DNA from: Streptomyces sp. NBC_01445
GTDB taxonomy: Bacteria > Actinomycetota > Actinomycetes > Streptomycetales > Streptomycetaceae
Direction: 5' to 3'
Length of the DNA: 64,000 nt
NCBI RefSeq assembly: GCF_035918235.1
Contig: NZ_CP109485.1
Coordinates: 6,383,001-6,447,000, forward strand
Part shown: piece after piece, positions 43,141 through 53,341 of the stretch
Position numbering within the stretch: position 1 is the stretch's first letter
How the letters are laid out: every line of letters starts with the position of its first letter
Made by a program: the position numbers and the translations under genes
The notes under the pieces: model-generated
The model's database searches: none
What the model saw: only the letters and a program-made list of their open reading frames with translations
Told to the model about the DNA's origin: nothing

Positions 43141-44575
43141 GGTTCTCTCCCAGGTACTGCTCGGCGTGGCCGGCGATCAGATCGAGGACCGCGACGATGT
43201 CGTCGACGGTGGTCTCGGGGTTGAGCAGGGTGAACTTCAGGTAGTGGCGGCCGCCCACCTTGGTGCCCGCCACGATGGCGTCGCCGGAGGCGAACAGGGC
43301 CTTGCGGGCGTACAGGTTGGCGCGGTCGATCTCGGCGGGGTCGGTGACGCAGGCCGGGATGTGGCGGAAGACGAGGGTGGACAGCTGCGGTTCGACTACG
43401 ACGTCGAACCGGGGGTCTGAGGCGAGCAGCTCCCAGGCCTTGCCCGCCAGGTCGCACACCTCGTCGAAGAGCTGCCCGACACCGTCGGCGCCCATCACGC
43501 GCAGCGTCATCCACAGCTTGAGCGCGTCGAAGCGGCGGGTCGTCTGGAGGGACTTGTCGACCTGGTTGGGGATGCGCTCGGTGACCATGCGGCGCGGGTT
43601 GAGGTAGTCGGCGTGGTACGTGGCGTGCCGCAGGGTGGCCGCGCCCCGGACCAGGACGGCGCTCGAACTCACGGGCTGGAAGAACGACTTGTGGTAGTCG
43701 ACGGTGACGGAGTCGGCGCGCTCGATGCCGTCGAGGAGGTGCCGGTTCTTGACGGAGGCGAGGAGCCCGCAGCCGTACGCGGCGTCGACGTGCATCCAGG
43801 TGCCGTACTGGGCGCAGAGCTCGGCGATCTCGGGGAGCGGGTCGATGGAGCCGAAGTCGGTGGTCCCGGCGGTGGCGACGACCGCCATGGGCACGAGGCC
43901 CTCCTCGCGGCAGCGCTCCAGCTCACGCGCGAGGGCGACGGTCTGCATCCGCTTGTCGCGGTCCACGGGGATGGTGACCACGGCGTCGGGGCCGAGGCCG
44001 AGGAGCGTGGCGGACTTCTTGACGCTGAAGTGGCTGACCTCGGAGGCGAACACCCGCATTTTCGTGGGGTGTTCGGCGTTCTCGGACTTCGTCTCGTCGC
44101 GGGCGAGGAGCAGCGCCTGGAGGTTGGACTGGGAGCCGCCGGAGGTGAAGACGCCGTCGGCGGCGGGGCCGAGGCCGATGCGGCTCGTGGTCCAGTCGAT
44201 GAGCTTGCGCTCGATGAGGGTGCCGCCGGCGGACTGGTCCCAGGTGTCGAGGGAGGAGTTGACCGCGGAGAGGACGGCCTCGCCGACCACGGCCGGGATG
44301 ACGACCGGGCAGTTGAGGTGGGCGAGGTAGCGCGGGTGGTGGAAGTAGACGGCGTCGCGGAGGTAGACCTCTTCGAGCTCGTCCAGGGCGGCGGTCGTGT
44401 CGAGGAGGGGCGTGTCCAGGTCGACGGCGTCGATCCGGGGCGAGAGCTCGTCGACCGTGACTCCGGTGAACGGCCGGTCGGTGGTGGCGAGTTTGGCCGC
44501 CACCCGCTCGATTCCCTCGGTCACGGAACGGCGGTAGTGCTCCGCGGTCGTGTCGTTGAGCAGGTGCGAGCGCAT
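43124..44575 (-). CDS. desA: PLP-dependent lysine decarboxylase DesA
   Basis: 483 aa from the ATG at 44575, with GGAGGACC upstream. It belongs to group II PLP decarboxylases: [18 protein letters not shown] contacts the phosphate, [11 protein letters not shown] holds the Asp that bonds the pyridine nitrogen, and [12 protein letters not shown] carries the PLP lysine. [20 protein letters not shown] is typical of lysine and aspartate/DABA members. It makes cadaverine, the first step to desferrioxamine. First gene of the operon, 86 bases after an almost perfect DmdR1 iron box. Intact. Confidence 0.95.
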   Translation of the reverse strand: MRSHLLNDTTAEHYRRSVTEGIERVAAKLATTDRPFTGVTVDELSPRIDAVDLDTPLLDTTAALDELEEVYLRDAVYFHHPRYLAHLNCPVVIPAVVGEAVLSAVNSSLDTWDQSAGGTLIERKLIDWTTSRIGLGPAADGVFTSGGSQSNLQALLLARDETKSENAEHPTKMRVFASEVSHFSVKKSATLLGLGPDAVVTIPVDRDKRMQTVALARELERCREEGLVPMAVVATAGTTDFGSIDPLPEIAELCAQYGTWMHVDAAYGCGLLASVKNRHLLDGIERADSVTVDYHKSFFQPVSSSAVLVRGAATLRHATYHADYLNPRRMVTERIPNQVDKSLQTTRRFDALKLWMTLRVMGADGVGQLFDEVCDLAGKAWELLASDPRFDVVVEPQLSTLVFRHIPACVTDPAEIDRANLYARKALFASGDAIVAGTKVGGRHYLKFTLLNPETTVDDIVAVLDLIAGHAEQYLGENLVEAS

Positions 44576-44660
44576 GGACGGTCCTCCGGGTGGGGGCAGG
44601 AATGCGGGTGAGCGGGAAGACGGGCGGCATGGGAAGAGGGGCGAGGTCCCAGCACCTGAC

Positions 44661-44679
44661 TTAGGTTAGCCTAACCTAA
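44661..44679. promoter_or_regulatory. DmdR1/IdeR-type iron box upstream of desA
   Basis: TTAGGTTAGCCTAACCTAA is the canonical 19-bp operator of the DtxR-family iron repressor DmdR1, a near-perfect palindrome. It lies 86 bases before the desA start and should shut the operon off in iron-replete cells. Confidence 0.95.
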
Positions 44680-44728
44680 GTTGTGCTTGCGACCCCGCCC
44701 CTCTTCAGTGGCCGGAACCTGCTGCCGG

Positions 44729-45616
44729 TCAGCCCTCGGCGGCCGCCTCCTGAGCCTCGGCGACGCGCAGTCCGTCCTCGCTGAGCCCCTTGCGCCAGTA
44801 GCCCACGAACGTCACCGACCGCTTGTCGTAGGCGCGTTCGCGCACGAGGTGGCGGCGCAGCTCCTTCATCGTTCCGGACTCGCCCGCGAGCCAGGCGTAC
44901 GGACTCGACGCGTCCGGCAGCTCGGCGGCGCGGATCGACTCCAGCGCGGACGGCGCTTTCTCGTCACGCACGAGCCAGGTGAGGGTGACGTCGCCCGCGG
45001 TCTCGACGGCCGGGATGTCCTCGCGGTGCGGGACCTCGAGCCAGGCGTGCGCGCGCAACCCCGGAGGCAGCCAGGCGAGGATGCCGAGGGCGGCGGGCAG
45101 AGCGGTCTCGTCGCCCCACAACAGGACGTGGTCGGCGCCCTCTTGGGGGCGGCAGCGTACGGCCGTGTTGTCGGCGACAGCCGGGCCGAGGACCGTCACG
45201 CGGTCACCGGGCTTCGCCGCCTCGGCCCAGACGCAGGCGGGACCCGCGCCGCCGGGGCCGTCGTGGTGGAGCACGAAGTCGATGTCGATTTCGCCGGGTT
45301 CACCGGGCGCGCGGCGCTGCCCGCTGACCGTGTAGGAACGCATCACGGCGCGCACGTCGTCCGGGAGTGCCCGGTACGCGGCGTGCCAGGCGCGGCCGTC
45401 GTCACCCGGCTCGGCGGCCGGCAGGACGGGGGCCTCCTGGCCCGGCTGCGGCAGGAACAGCGACAGGCTCTGGTCGCGGCCTCCGGCGTGGAAGTCCACG
45501 AGGTCGGACCCCGTGAACGTGACGCGCTGCAGCGACGGACCGAGCCGCCGCGTCCGCGCTACCTGTAGGTCGAAGAATCGGAAGGGTGCGATCGCGGGGG
45601 ACTCGGTCGTCGTCAT
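44729..45616 (-). CDS. Siderophore-interacting protein (FAD-dependent ferric-siderophore reductase, ViuB-like)
   Basis: 295 aa from the ATG at 45616, five bases after the desE stop. The FAD-binding domain has MRSYTVSGQRRAPGEPGEID, where RxYT is the flavin contact. The C-terminal SIP domain has LLWGDETALPAALGILAWLP, WLAGESGTMKELRRHLVRE and the family-ending VGYWRKGLSEDG. It reduces ferric iron in imported siderophore with NAD(P)H, releasing ferrous iron. Co-transcription with desE from the box at 46718 is near certain. The counterpart lies between desE and desA in S. coelicolor too. Confidence 0.93.
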   Translation of the reverse strand: MTTTESPAIAPFRFFDLQVARTRRLGPSLQRVTFTGSDLVDFHAGGRDQSLSLFLPQPGQEAPVLPAAEPGDDGRAWHAAYRALPDDVRAVMRSYTVSGQRRAPGEPGEIDIDFVLHHDGPGGAGPACVWAEAAKPGDRVTVLGPAVADNTAVRCRPQEGADHVLLWGDETALPAALGILAWLPPGLRAHAWLEVPHREDIPAVETAGDVTLTWLVRDEKAPSALESIRAAELPDASSPYAWLAGESGTMKELRRHLVRERAYDKRSVTFVGYWRKGLSEDGLRVAEAQEAAAEG

Positions 45617-45621
45617 CTGTG

Positions 45622-46665
45622 TCAGCCGACCTTCTTCGCCTTCTCGATGGCCTCGGCGAGGTCCTCGAGGATCGGGGCGCACTTGGCGTACGAGTAGATG
45701 GGCTCGGTGACGCGCGGGATGACCTGGCCGGCCTTGACGGCGGGCAGCTTCTTCCAGGTGGCCTTGTCGAGGTCGGCGGGCTGGATGGCCGACGTCCGGT
45801 TGTCCATCATGATGATGTCCGCCGGGTGGGCGTCGATGTTCTCCCAGCTGAGGTTCTCGAACCAGCCGCCGCTGGCCTTCTTCGCCTTCTCCGTGGGCTC
45901 CACGATGTTCACGCCGAGCGACTTGAAGTACTCCAGGTCGGCGGAGAGGTTGGAGCCGGAGACGTAGAAGATGTCCTGGCTCGCGGAGCCGACGAGCACC
46001 CGGATCTCGGGGCGGGCCTTGGCGGCCTTGCGCAGGCGGGCGGCCGCGTCCTCGAAGCGCTTCTTCGCCTTGACGGTCTTCTCGGCCTTCACGTCCGCGC
46101 CGAGCGACCCGGCGAGTTCGAGCAGGCGCGCCAGCGGCTGGGTCATCTGCCGGTCGTAGACGGAGATGCCGACACTCGGGGCGAGCTTCAGGATCTTGTC
46201 CGCGGACTCCTCGGGGACGTACCAGAGGGTGCCCTTCTCGTCGAACATCGTCGAGACGAGGAGGTCGGGGGAGAGCGCCGCGTACTTCTCGATCTTGAAC
46301 TCGCCCCAGGTGTTGCCGATGACCGTCAGCTTGCTGACGTCCATGTCGCCGGCCTGCACGTCGGCCTTGCCGCCCTTGGTCGTCGTCGGGCCGAAGACGC
46401 CCTTGACCTCGATGCCGTAGTCGAACAGGGCGGCGGCGACACCGGTGAACGCGACGATGTTCGCCGGGATCTTGTCGCTCTTCGCCGTCGTGCCGCGGTC
46501 GTCCTTGAAGGACCAGGGGCCGGACTTGGCGCTGCCCGACTTGGCGCCCGAGCCGCTGTCCTTGGAATCGCTGCCGCAGGCGGCGAGCGCGGCTCCGAGG
46601 CCGAGGGCGCCGCCCGCGGCGAGGATGCCGCGACGGGAAGGGGTGGTGAGACGGGCATGGGGCAT
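45622..46665 (-). CDS. desE: Ferrioxamine-binding lipoprotein DesE
   Basis: 347 aa from the ATG at 46665. The signal peptide has SRRGILAAGG, a possible Tat motif, and the lipobox LAAC with lipid on Cys30. A Ser/Gly/Lys linker follows, then a class III iron-siderophore-binding protein (NIVAFTGVAAALFDYGIEV, LTVIGNTWGEFKIEKYAALS, AHPADIIMMDNRTSAI). It captures ferrioxamine outside the membrane for an ABC permease encoded elsewhere, as none is here. It is preceded by an iron box and followed by the siderophore reductase gene, so uptake and release are co-regulated. Confidence 0.94.
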   Translation of the reverse strand: MPHARLTTPSRRGILAAGGALGLGAALAACGSDSKDSGSGAKSGSAKSGPWSFKDDRGTTAKSDKIPANIVAFTGVAAALFDYGIEVKGVFGPTTTKGGKADVQAGDMDVSKLTVIGNTWGEFKIEKYAALSPDLLVSTMFDEKGTLWYVPEESADKILKLAPSVGISVYDRQMTQPLARLLELAGSLGADVKAEKTVKAKKRFEDAAARLRKAAKARPEIRVLVGSASQDIFYVSGSNLSADLEYFKSLGVNIVEPTEKAKKASGGWFENLSWENIDAHPADIIMMDNRTSAIQPADLDKATWKKLPAVKAGQVIPRVTEPIYSYAKCAPILEDLAEAIEKAKKVG

Positions 46666-46717
46666 GACAGTGGCTGCTTTCGTGACGAACGGGGGGGGCC
46701 GCTGGCCGGATTCTGGC

Positions 46718-46736
46718 TTAGGTTAACCTAACCTAA
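46718..46736. promoter_or_regulatory. DmdR1/IdeR-type iron box upstream of desE
   Basis: TTAGGTTAACCTAACCTAA differs from the desA box by one base. It lies 53 bases before the desE start. A run of nine Gs (46691-46698 region) follows it within the leader. Confidence 0.93.
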
Positions 46737-46771
46737 GCCGTTGTCCAGAGGGCCCCCTCGTAGTCGCCGAT

Positions 46772-47932
46772 TCAGCCCGTCAGGCCCAGCTCCCGCGCGA
46801 TCAGCATCCGCTGTACCTCGCTCGTGCCCTCGCCGATCTCGAGGATCTTCGAGTCGCGCCACATGCGGGCCACCGGGTACTCGTTCATGAAGCCGTAGCC
46901 CCCGTGGACCTGGGTCGCCTCACGCGCGTTGTCCACGGCGATCGTCGACGAGTAGAGCTTGGCGAGCGCCGCCTCCTTCTTGAACGGCTCCCCGCTCACC
47001 AGCCGCGACGCCGCGTCACGCCACGCGAGGCGGGACGTGTGCGCCTTCATCTCCATGTCGGCGATCTTGAACTGGATCGCCTGGTACGAGCCGATGTTGC
47101 GGCCGAACGCGTGCCGCTCCTTGGCGTACTTCACCGACTCGTCCACACAGCCCTGGGCCAGACCCGTCGCCAGCGCGGCGATCGCGATGCGGCCCTCGTC
47201 CAGGATCCGCAGGAACTGGGCGAATCCGCGGCCCTGTTCGCCGAGCAGGTTCGCCGCCGGGACCCGTACGTCGTCGAAGTGCAGCTCACGCGTGTCCGAC
47301 GCGTTCCAGCCGACCTTCGAGTACGGCGCCGCGACCGTGAAGCCCGGCGTCCCGGACGGCACGATGATCGAGGAGATCTGCGGCTTGCCCTCGGGGGAGT
47401 GGCCGGTGACCGCCGTGACGGTGACCAGACCGGTGATGTCCGTACCGGAGTTGGTGATGAAGCACTTCGTGCCGTTGATCACCCACTCGCCGGTCGCCTC
47501 GTCGACCCTCGCCGTCGTACGCGTCGCGCCCGCGTCCGAGCCGCCGTCGGGCTCGGTCAGGCCGAACGCGCCGAGGATCTCGCCGGCGCACAGCCGCGGC
47601 AGCCACTCGGCCTTCTGCTCCTCGGTCCCGAACAAATGGAGGGGCATCGCACCGAGCGAGACGCCCGCCTCCAGCGTGATCGCCACGGACGAGTCGACGC
47701 GCGCCAGTTCCTCAAGGGCGATCCCGAGGGCCAGATAGTCGCCTCCCATCCCGCCGTACTCCTCCGGGAAGGGCAGCCCGAACAGGCCCATGCGGCCCAT
47801 CTCCCGCACGATCTCGTACGGGAACTCGTGCCGCTCGTAGAAGTCGCCGATCTTCGGGGCGACGACGTCGTGCGCGAACTCCTCGACGGTGCGGCGGAGT
47901 TCTTCGTGCTCGCTGCTCAGGCGGTGGTCCAT
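46772..47932 (-). CDS. acdH: Acyl-CoA dehydrogenase (isovaleryl-CoA type; AcdH)
   Basis: 386 aa from the ATG at 47932; a GTG at 47941 overlapping the previous stop is an alternative. Family marks are FGLTEPDGGSDAGATRTTA, WVINGTKCFITNSG for FAD, RHAFGRNIGSYQAIQFKIAD and QVHGGYGFMNEYPVARMWRD. EIGEGTSEVQRMLIARELG sits at the C-terminus. As the last gene of an HMG-CoA lyase and methylcrotonyl-CoA carboxylase operon it probably oxidises isovaleryl-CoA in leucine catabolism. The orthologue in S. coelicolor, called acdH, was tied to branched-chain amino acid degradation. Confidence 0.92.
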   Translation of the reverse strand: MDHRLSSEHEELRRTVEEFAHDVVAPKIGDFYERHEFPYEIVREMGRMGLFGLPFPEEYGGMGGDYLALGIALEELARVDSSVAITLEAGVSLGAMPLHLFGTEEQKAEWLPRLCAGEILGAFGLTEPDGGSDAGATRTTARVDEATGEWVINGTKCFITNSGTDITGLVTVTAVTGHSPEGKPQISSIIVPSGTPGFTVAAPYSKVGWNASDTRELHFDDVRVPAANLLGEQGRGFAQFLRILDEGRIAIAALATGLAQGCVDESVKYAKERHAFGRNIGSYQAIQFKIADMEMKAHTSRLAWRDAASRLVSGEPFKKEAALAKLYSSTIAVDNAREATQVHGGYGFMNEYPVARMWRDSKILEIGEGTSEVQRMLIARELGLTG

Positions 47933-47937
47933 CTTGT

Positions 47938-48936
47938 TCACTGCTCCTGTAGGGGCTGTGCCGTTTTCACGAGGGCGCGGACGGTGCGGGACGGACTGGG
48001 CCGGCCCAGTTGTTCGGCCATCCACGCGCTGGTGGCGGTGAGACGGCCGAGGTCGACCCCGGTCTCGATACCGAGGCCCTGAAGCATCCACACGAGGTCT
48101 TCGGTGGCGAGATTTCCGGTGGCGCTCTTCGCGTACGGGCAGCCGCCGAGGCCGCCTGCGGAGGCGTCCACGGTGGTCACTCCGTGCTGGAGCGCCGCGA
48201 GGGTGTTGGACAGGGCCTGGCCGTACGTGTCGTGGAAGTGCACGCCGATCGCGTTCGTCGGCACGCCCTCCTCGTTGAGCTCGGCCAGGAGCGTCTGGAC
48301 GTGGCCCGGCGTCGCGACGCCGATCGTGTCGCCGAGGCTCAGCTCGTCGCACCCCATGTCCATGAGGGCCTTGGCGACCCGGACGACCTGGTGGACCGGG
48401 ACGGCGCCCTCCCAGGGGTCCCCGAAGCACATGGAGAGATAGCCGCGCACATGCGCCCGGCCCTCCTTGGCGCGGGTCACGACCGGCTCGAACATGGCGA
48501 GCGCCTCGTCCACCGTCCGGTTCAGATTGGCCTTGGCGAACGACTCCGTGGCGCTGGCGAACACGGCGACGCGGCGAGCCCCGAGCGCGAGGGCCCGGTC
48601 AAGACCCCGCTCGTTCGGCACCAGGACGGGCAGGTGCGGGCGGGGCTCGATGTCCTGGAGGAGCGGGAACAGAGCTTCCGCGTCCGCCAGCTGGGGAACC
48701 CACTTGGGGTGCACGAAGCTGGTGGCCTCGATGGTGGTCAGGCCCGCGGCCGCGAGGCGGTGCACGAACTCCGCCTTCACCTCCGTGGGAACGGTCGCCT
48801 TCTCGTTCTGCAGTCCGTCGCGCGCGCCGACCTCGTGGATCCGCACGCGCGCGGGCAGATCCTGGGAGGCCACGACCATGGGCAGGGCGGTGGGCGCGGG
48901 GGAGGCGGGGGATGAGGGGGATGCGGGGGTGCTCAT
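47938..48936 (-). CDS. hmgL: Hydroxymethylglutaryl-CoA lyase
   Basis: 332 aa from the ATG at 48936, overlapping the carboxylase stop (ATGA). After an Ala/Pro/Ser lead, [16 protein letters not shown] begins the HMGL barrel with the metal and catalytic Arg/Asp. [46 protein letters not shown] (metal His-x-His) and [14 protein letters not shown] (catalytic Cys) follow. It splits HMG-CoA to acetoacetate and acetyl-CoA, the last step of leucine degradation. Intact, and embedded between methylcrotonyl-CoA carboxylase and acyl-CoA dehydrogenase genes. Confidence 0.94.
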   Translation of the reverse strand: MSTPASPSSPASPAPTALPMVVASQDLPARVRIHEVGARDGLQNEKATVPTEVKAEFVHRLAAAGLTTIEATSFVHPKWVPQLADAEALFPLLQDIEPRPHLPVLVPNERGLDRALALGARRVAVFASATESFAKANLNRTVDEALAMFEPVVTRAKEGRAHVRGYLSMCFGDPWEGAVPVHQVVRVAKALMDMGCDELSLGDTIGVATPGHVQTLLAELNEEGVPTNAIGVHFHDTYGQALSNTLAALQHGVTTVDASAGGLGGCPYAKSATGNLATEDLVWMLQGLGIETGVDLGRLTATSAWMAEQLGRPSPSRTVRALVKTAQPLQEQ

Positions 48937-50876
48937 GCCGTCGTCTCCTCGTGCGGTGTGACGACCGCGAGGATCTGGTCCATCGCGACGGTCGTGCCCG
49001 GTGTGACGTCCAGTTCGGCCACGGTGCCGGCGTGCGGGGCGGAGATGACGTGCTCCATCTTCATCGCCTCGACCACCAACAGGCTCTGTCCGGCGACCAC
49101 TTCGTCCCCCACGGCCACCTTGACGACGGTGACCGTGCCGGGCATCGGGGCGGTGAGGGAGTCGGCGCCGGAGTGCGCGGCGCCGGTCAGCGAGGCCGCC
49201 ACCGGGTCGAAGTCCTGCACGTGCCAGGCGTCGCCGTCCCGGCCCAGCCAGTCGCCGGCGCGGTGGAAGGTGTGGGTGAGGCCGTCGAGGCGGACAGTGA
49301 CGCTGTCGGCGCCGACCGTGCCCGTGCCCTGCGCCCGGTGAGTGACGGGCTCAAGCCCCGCGACTCGCAGGTGGAGGTCGAGGGGTGCCGGTGCGCCTCC
49401 CAGGCGCCATCCGCTGGGGACGGAGAAGGGGTCCGTCCAGCCGTCTTCCGGAGGGGCGAGGCGTGCCGCGCGTACCGCGGCCGCCGCCTCGTACACCTCC
49501 TCCGGCACCTCCCCGGAGACCAGGCCGTCGGCCTCGCGCTCCACGAGTCCCGTGTCCAGCTCGCCCGCCACCACCGCAGGGTGCGCGAGCAGCCGCCGCA
49601 GGAACCCGGCGTTCGTCGGCACGCCCAGCGTGACCGTCTCCGCGAGGGCGGCGCGCAGCTTGCGCAGGGCGGTCGCCCGGTCCGGGCCGTACGCGATGAC
49701 CTTCGACAGCATCGGGTCGTACAGGCTCCCGACCTCCGTGCCCTCGCTGAGCCCCGAGTCGGTGCGCACCCCGTCGCCCTGCGGCTCGCGCAGCGAGACG
49801 ACCGTGCCGCCCGACGGCAGGAAGCCGCGCGACGGGTCCTCGGCGCAGATCCTGGCCTCGACCGCGTGCCCGGTCAGCTCGATGTCGCCCTGCGCGTACG
49901 GCAGTTGCTCACCGGCCGCGACCCGCAGCTGCCACTCCACCAGGTCGACGCCCGTGATCAGCTCCGTGACCGGGTGCTCCACCTGGAGGCGGGTGTTCAT
50001 CTCCATGAAGTAGTACGAGGACGGGTCGTTGCCCGGCACGATGAACTCCACCGTGCCCGCGCCGCGGTACCCGCACGAGCGGGCCGCCTGCACCGCTGCC
50101 TCGCCCATCGCCGCGCGCGTCGCCTCGTCGAGCAGGACGCTCGGCGCCTCCTCGATGATCTTCTGGTGGCGGCGCTGGAGGGAGCACTCGCGCTCGCCCA
50201 GGTGGATCACATGCCCGTGGCCGTCGGCCAGGACCTGGATCTCGATGTGCCGGGGGCGGTCGACCCAGCGCTCCACGAGGAGCGTGTCGTCGCCGAAGGA
50301 GGCGCGGGCCTCGCGGCGGGCGGCCGCGATCTCGTCGCCGAGCAGCGACTCGTCACGGACCAGGCGCATGCCCTTGCCGCCGCCGCCCGCGGACGGCTTG
50401 AGCAGTACGGGCATGCCGATCTCCCGTGCCGCGTCGGCCAGTTGGGCGTCGGTCAGGCCGCTGCCGGACGAGCCGGGCACGACCGGGACCCCGGCCGCCT
50501 GCACGGTCTCCTTGGCGCGGATCTTGTCGCCCATGAGGGAGATCGCGTCGGCGGAGGGACCGATGAAGACGAGGCCCGCGTCGGCGCAGGCCCGTGCGAA
50601 GGCTGCGTTCTCCGCCAGGAATCCGTAGCCCGGGTGGACGGCCTGCGCGCCCGTGCGCGCCGCCGCCTCGAGGAGCCGGTCCACGCGGAGATAGCTCTCG
50701 CCCGCGGGCGGCGGCCCGATGCGGACCGCCGTGTCGGCCTCGCGCACATGGCGGGCGTCGGCGTCCGCGTCGCTGTACACGGCCACCGAGCGGATGCCGA
50801 GCGCCCGCAGCGTACGGATGACGCGGACGGCGATCTCGCCGCGGTTGGCCACAAGAACGGTGTCGAACATGCTCAT
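48933..50876 (-). CDS. Acetyl/propionyl/methylcrotonyl-CoA carboxylase alpha (biotin) subunit
   Basis: 647 aa from the ATG at 50876 after GGGGAGGGA. Biotin carboxylase domains occupy about 1-445 ([49 protein letters not shown]). The biotinyl domain is at the C-terminus with [11 protein letters not shown], where the Lys is biotinylated. With the beta subunit encoded 13 bases upstream and HMG-CoA lyase downstream, methylcrotonyl-CoA is the probable substrate. Catalogued in S. coelicolor as an acetyl/propionyl-CoA carboxylase subunit (accC-like), so specificity is inferred from context. Confidence 0.92.
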   Translation of the reverse strand: MSMFDTVLVANRGEIAVRVIRTLRALGIRSVAVYSDADADARHVREADTAVRIGPPPAGESYLRVDRLLEAAARTGAQAVHPGYGFLAENAAFARACADAGLVFIGPSADAISLMGDKIRAKETVQAAGVPVVPGSSGSGLTDAQLADAAREIGMPVLLKPSAGGGGKGMRLVRDESLLGDEIAAARREARASFGDDTLLVERWVDRPRHIEIQVLADGHGHVIHLGERECSLQRRHQKIIEEAPSVLLDEATRAAMGEAAVQAARSCGYRGAGTVEFIVPGNDPSSYYFMEMNTRLQVEHPVTELITGVDLVEWQLRVAAGEQLPYAQGDIELTGHAVEARICAEDPSRGFLPSGGTVVSLREPQGDGVRTDSGLSEGTEVGSLYDPMLSKVIAYGPDRATALRKLRAALAETVTLGVPTNAGFLRRLLAHPAVVAGELDTGLVEREADGLVSGEVPEEVYEAAAAVRAARLAPPEDGWTDPFSVPSGWRLGGAPAPLDLHLRVAGLEPVTHRAQGTGTVGADSVTVRLDGLTHTFHRAGDWLGRDGDAWHVQDFDPVAASLTGAAHSGADSLTAPMPGTVTVVKVAVGDEVVAGQSLLVVEAMKMEHVISAPHAGTVAELDVTPGTTVAMDQILAVVTPHEETTA

Positions 50877-50889
50877 GGGGTCCCTCCCC

Positions 50890-52512
50890 TCACATCCGGA
50901 AGACGCCGAAGCCGCCGGACTTCTCCGGCAGCGGCGCGTGGGCACAGGCGGTCAGGGCGAGGCCGAGGACCTGCCGGGTCTCCAGCGGGTCGATCACGCC
51001 GTCGTCCCAGAGCCGGGCCGTCGCGTAGTAGGCGTTCCCCTGCTCCTCGTACTGCGCGCGGATCGGTGCCTTGAAGGCGTCCTCGTCCTCGGCGGGCCAC
51101 TGCTCGCCGCGCGCCTCCAGCTGGTCGCGCTTGACGGTCGCGAGGACCGAGGCGGCCTGTTCGCCGCCCATGACGGAGATCTTGGCGTTGGGCCACATCC
51201 ACAGGAAGCGCGGCGAGTAGGCCCGGCCGCACATCGAGTAGTTCCCCGCCCCGTACGACCCGCCGACGACGACGGTCAGCTTCGGCACGCGGGTGCTGGC
51301 GACGGCCGTGACCATCTTGGCGCCGTGCTTGGCGATCCCGCCCGCCTCGTAGTCCCGCCCCACCATGAAGCCCGAGATGTTCTGCAGGAACACCAGCGGG
51401 ATGCCGCGCTGGTCGCACAGCTCGATGAAGTGCGCGCCCTTCTGGGCGGACTCGGAGAACAGGATGCCGTTGTTCGCGACGATCCCGACCGGGTGGCCGT
51501 GGATGCGGGCGAAGCCGGTGACGAGGGTCTGCCCGAACTCCGCCTTGAACTCGGCGAACCGCGAGCCGTCCACCACACGCGCGATGACCTCCCGCACGTC
51601 GTACGGGGTGCGGGAGTCGACCGGCACCGCGCCGTACAGCCCCGCCGGGTCGACCTTCGGCTCGATCGCCGGGGTGACCGACCACGGCAGCTCGCCGCGC
51701 TCCGGGAGCGTCGAGACGATCGTCCGCACGATCCGCAGCGCGTGCGCGTCGTCCTCCGCGAGATGGTCGGTGACGCCCGAGATCCGGGAGTGCACCTCGC
51801 CGCCGCCCAGCTCCTCGGCGGTGACGACCTCGCCGGTGGCGGCCTTCACCAGGGGCGGGCCGCCCAGGAAGATCGTGCCCTGATTGCGCACGATCACGGC
51901 CTCGTCGCTCATCGCCGGGACGTACGCCCCGCCCGCCGTGCACGAGCCGAGGACCGCGGCGATCTGGGGGATGCCGGCGCCCGACATCCGCGCCTGGTTG
52001 TAGAAGATCCGCCCGAAGTGCTCGCGGTCGGGGAAGACCTCGTCCTGCATCGGCAGGAAGGCGCCGCCCGAGTCGACCAGGTAGACGCACGGCAGCCTGT
52101 TCTCCAGGGCCACCTCCTGGGCGCGCAGGTGCTTCTTCACCGTCATCGGGTAGTACGTGCCGCCCTTGACCGTCGCGTCATTGGCGACGATCACGCACGC
52201 GCGGCCGCTGACCCGCCCGATCCCGGCGATCACCCCGGCGGCCGGGGCCTGGTCCCCGTACATCCCGTCGGCCGCCAGCGGCGCCAGCTCCAGGAACGGG
52301 GAGCCCGGGTCGAGCAGTGTGTCCACGCGGTCGCGCGGCAGCAGCTTGCCGCGCGCGGTGTGCCGGGCGCGGGCCCGCTCGCCGCCGCCGAGCCGGGCCG
52401 CGGCCAGCTTGCCGCGGAGCTCGTCGGCCAGCGCCTCGTGCGCCGCCTCGTTGGCCTTCCAGGCCTCCGACGCGGGATCCGCCGCGCTCGTCAGCTCCGG
52501 TGCCTCCTGCAT
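50890..52512 (-). CDS. Methylcrotonyl-CoA carboxylase beta (carboxyltransferase) subunit
   Basis: 540 aa from the ATG at 52512. Carboxyltransferase landmarks are [40 protein letters not shown] (MCC-type rather than PCC-type), [20 protein letters not shown] and [13 protein letters not shown]. Others are [34 protein letters not shown] and [26 protein letters not shown] and [15 protein letters not shown] are typical of the methylcrotonyl branch. First gene of the operon, divergent from a TetR regulator across 97 bases with two operator-like repeats. Listed as accD1-like in S. coelicolor. Confidence 0.92.
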   Translation of the reverse strand: MQEAPELTSAADPASEAWKANEAAHEALADELRGKLAAARLGGGERARARHTARGKLLPRDRVDTLLDPGSPFLELAPLAADGMYGDQAPAAGVIAGIGRVSGRACVIVANDATVKGGTYYPMTVKKHLRAQEVALENRLPCVYLVDSGGAFLPMQDEVFPDREHFGRIFYNQARMSGAGIPQIAAVLGSCTAGGAYVPAMSDEAVIVRNQGTIFLGGPPLVKAATGEVVTAEELGGGEVHSRISGVTDHLAEDDAHALRIVRTIVSTLPERGELPWSVTPAIEPKVDPAGLYGAVPVDSRTPYDVREVIARVVDGSRFAEFKAEFGQTLVTGFARIHGHPVGIVANNGILFSESAQKGAHFIELCDQRGIPLVFLQNISGFMVGRDYEAGGIAKHGAKMVTAVASTRVPKLTVVVGGSYGAGNYSMCGRAYSPRFLWMWPNAKISVMGGEQAASVLATVKRDQLEARGEQWPAEDEDAFKAPIRAQYEEQGNAYYATARLWDDGVIDPLETRQVLGLALTACAHAPLPEKSGGFGVFRM

Positions 52513-52542
52513 TGCGCAGTCCCCTCGATCGGCTCTCGCTCG

Positions 52543-52558
52543 GTTAGTGAGCGTTAAC
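52543..52558. promoter_or_regulatory. TetR-type operator-like repeat, site 1
   Basis: GTTAGTGAGCGTTAAC has inverted GTTA/TAAC ends. Read from the other strand it is GTTAACGCTCACTAAC, closely matching site 2. It lies 30 bases before the carboxyltransferase start. Confidence 0.7.
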
Positions 52559-52571
52559 GCGTTTCCCTCAG

Positions 52572-52587
52572 GTTAACGACCGCTAAC
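52572..52587. promoter_or_regulatory. TetR-type operator-like repeat, site 2
   Basis: GTTAACGACCGCTAAC, the second copy, is centred 29 bases from site 1 and 22 bases before the TetR gene start. Two sites in a 97-base divergent promoter suggest joint control of the regulator and the leucine-degradation operon. Confidence 0.7.
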
Positions 52588-52609
52588 GTCGCTGTCTAGA
52601 ATTACCTTC

Positions 52610-53197
52610 ATGGCCACCAGAACCGACGCCCCCACCCGCCGCGAGCAGATTCTCAAGGAGGCCGCGCGGCTCTTCGCCGAGCGCGGGTTCCACGGAGTCG
52701 GCGTCGACGAGATAGGCGCCGCGGTCGGTATCAGCGGCCCCGGGCTCTACCGTCACTTCGCGGGCAAGGACGCGATGCTCGCCGAGCTGCTCGTCGGCAT
52801 CAGCGGACGGCTCCTGACCGGCGGCAAGCGCCGGCTCGCCGAGTCCGACGGCGGCGACCCCGAGGCGCTGCTCGACTCCCTCATCGAGGGCCACATCGAC
52901 TTCGCCCTCGACGACCGCCCCCTGATCACCCTGCACGACCGTGAGCTGGACCGCCTGCGCGACAGCGACCGCAAGCTGGTGCGCCAGCTCCAGCGCCAGT
53001 ACGTCGAGCTGTGGGTCGAGGCGGTGCGCGAGGTCTATCCGGGCCTGGTCGAGCAGCCCGCGCGTGCCGCCGTGCACGCCGTCTTCGGCCTGCTCAACTC
53101 GACCCCGCACCTCGGCAGGTCCGGCGGACTGCCCGGCCGCGAGGCGACGGCGGGGCTGCTGCACCGCATGGCGCGCGGGGCATTCGAGGCCGCGTAG
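52610..53197 (+). CDS. TetR-family regulator of the leucine/acyl-CoA degradation operon
   Basis: 195 aa from the ATG at 52610. The DNA-binding domain is REQILKEAARLFAERGFHGV, then GVDEIGAAVGISGPGLYRHF with recognition helix GPGLYRHF, as in acyl-CoA-related TetR proteins of Actinobacteria. The C-terminal ligand domain carries LLDSLIEGHIDFALDDRPLI and YVELWVEAVREVYPGL. It is divergent from the carboxylase operon. Two near-identical 16-bp repeats between them are likely operators, and an acyl-CoA thioester is the likely ligand. Ligand and repression are inferred. Confidence 0.88.
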   Translation: MATRTDAPTRREQILKEAARLFAERGFHGVGVDEIGAAVGISGPGLYRHFAGKDAMLAELLVGISGRLLTGGKRRLAESDGGDPEALLDSLIEGHIDFALDDRPLITLHDRELDRLRDSDRKLVRQLQRQYVELWVEAVREVYPGLVEQPARAAVHAVFGLLNSTPHLGRSGGLPGREATAGLLHRMARGAFEAA

Positions 53198-53291
53198 GCG
53201 CCTGTCGTCAAGTTCCCGTCGTCCGCCCGCGAGGGCGGGCCGGGCGTGACGTGCGTCTCTGGACGCTCCAGAAACTGGCGGGTAACCTAAG

Positions 53292-53307
53292 CTGAGCAAG
53301 CGCTTAG
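53292..53307. promoter_or_regulatory. Candidate regulator site upstream of the second acyl-CoA dehydrogenase gene
   Basis: CTGAGCAAGCGCTTAG has inverted CT(G/A)AGC arms around a four-base centre, with five of six arm pairs matching. It lies 35-50 bases before the start and differs from the GTTA-type repeats at the divergent TetR promoter. Confidence 0.45.
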
Positions 53308-53341
53308 TCGTGCAGTGATGCCGTTTCCGAAGGAGCAGGTC

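Noticed and set aside
53281..53300. GGTAACCTAAGCTGAG resembling half of an iron box
   Set aside because: Only the AACCTAA arm is present; the TTAGGT arm is missing, unlike the two complete boxes at 44661 and 46718.
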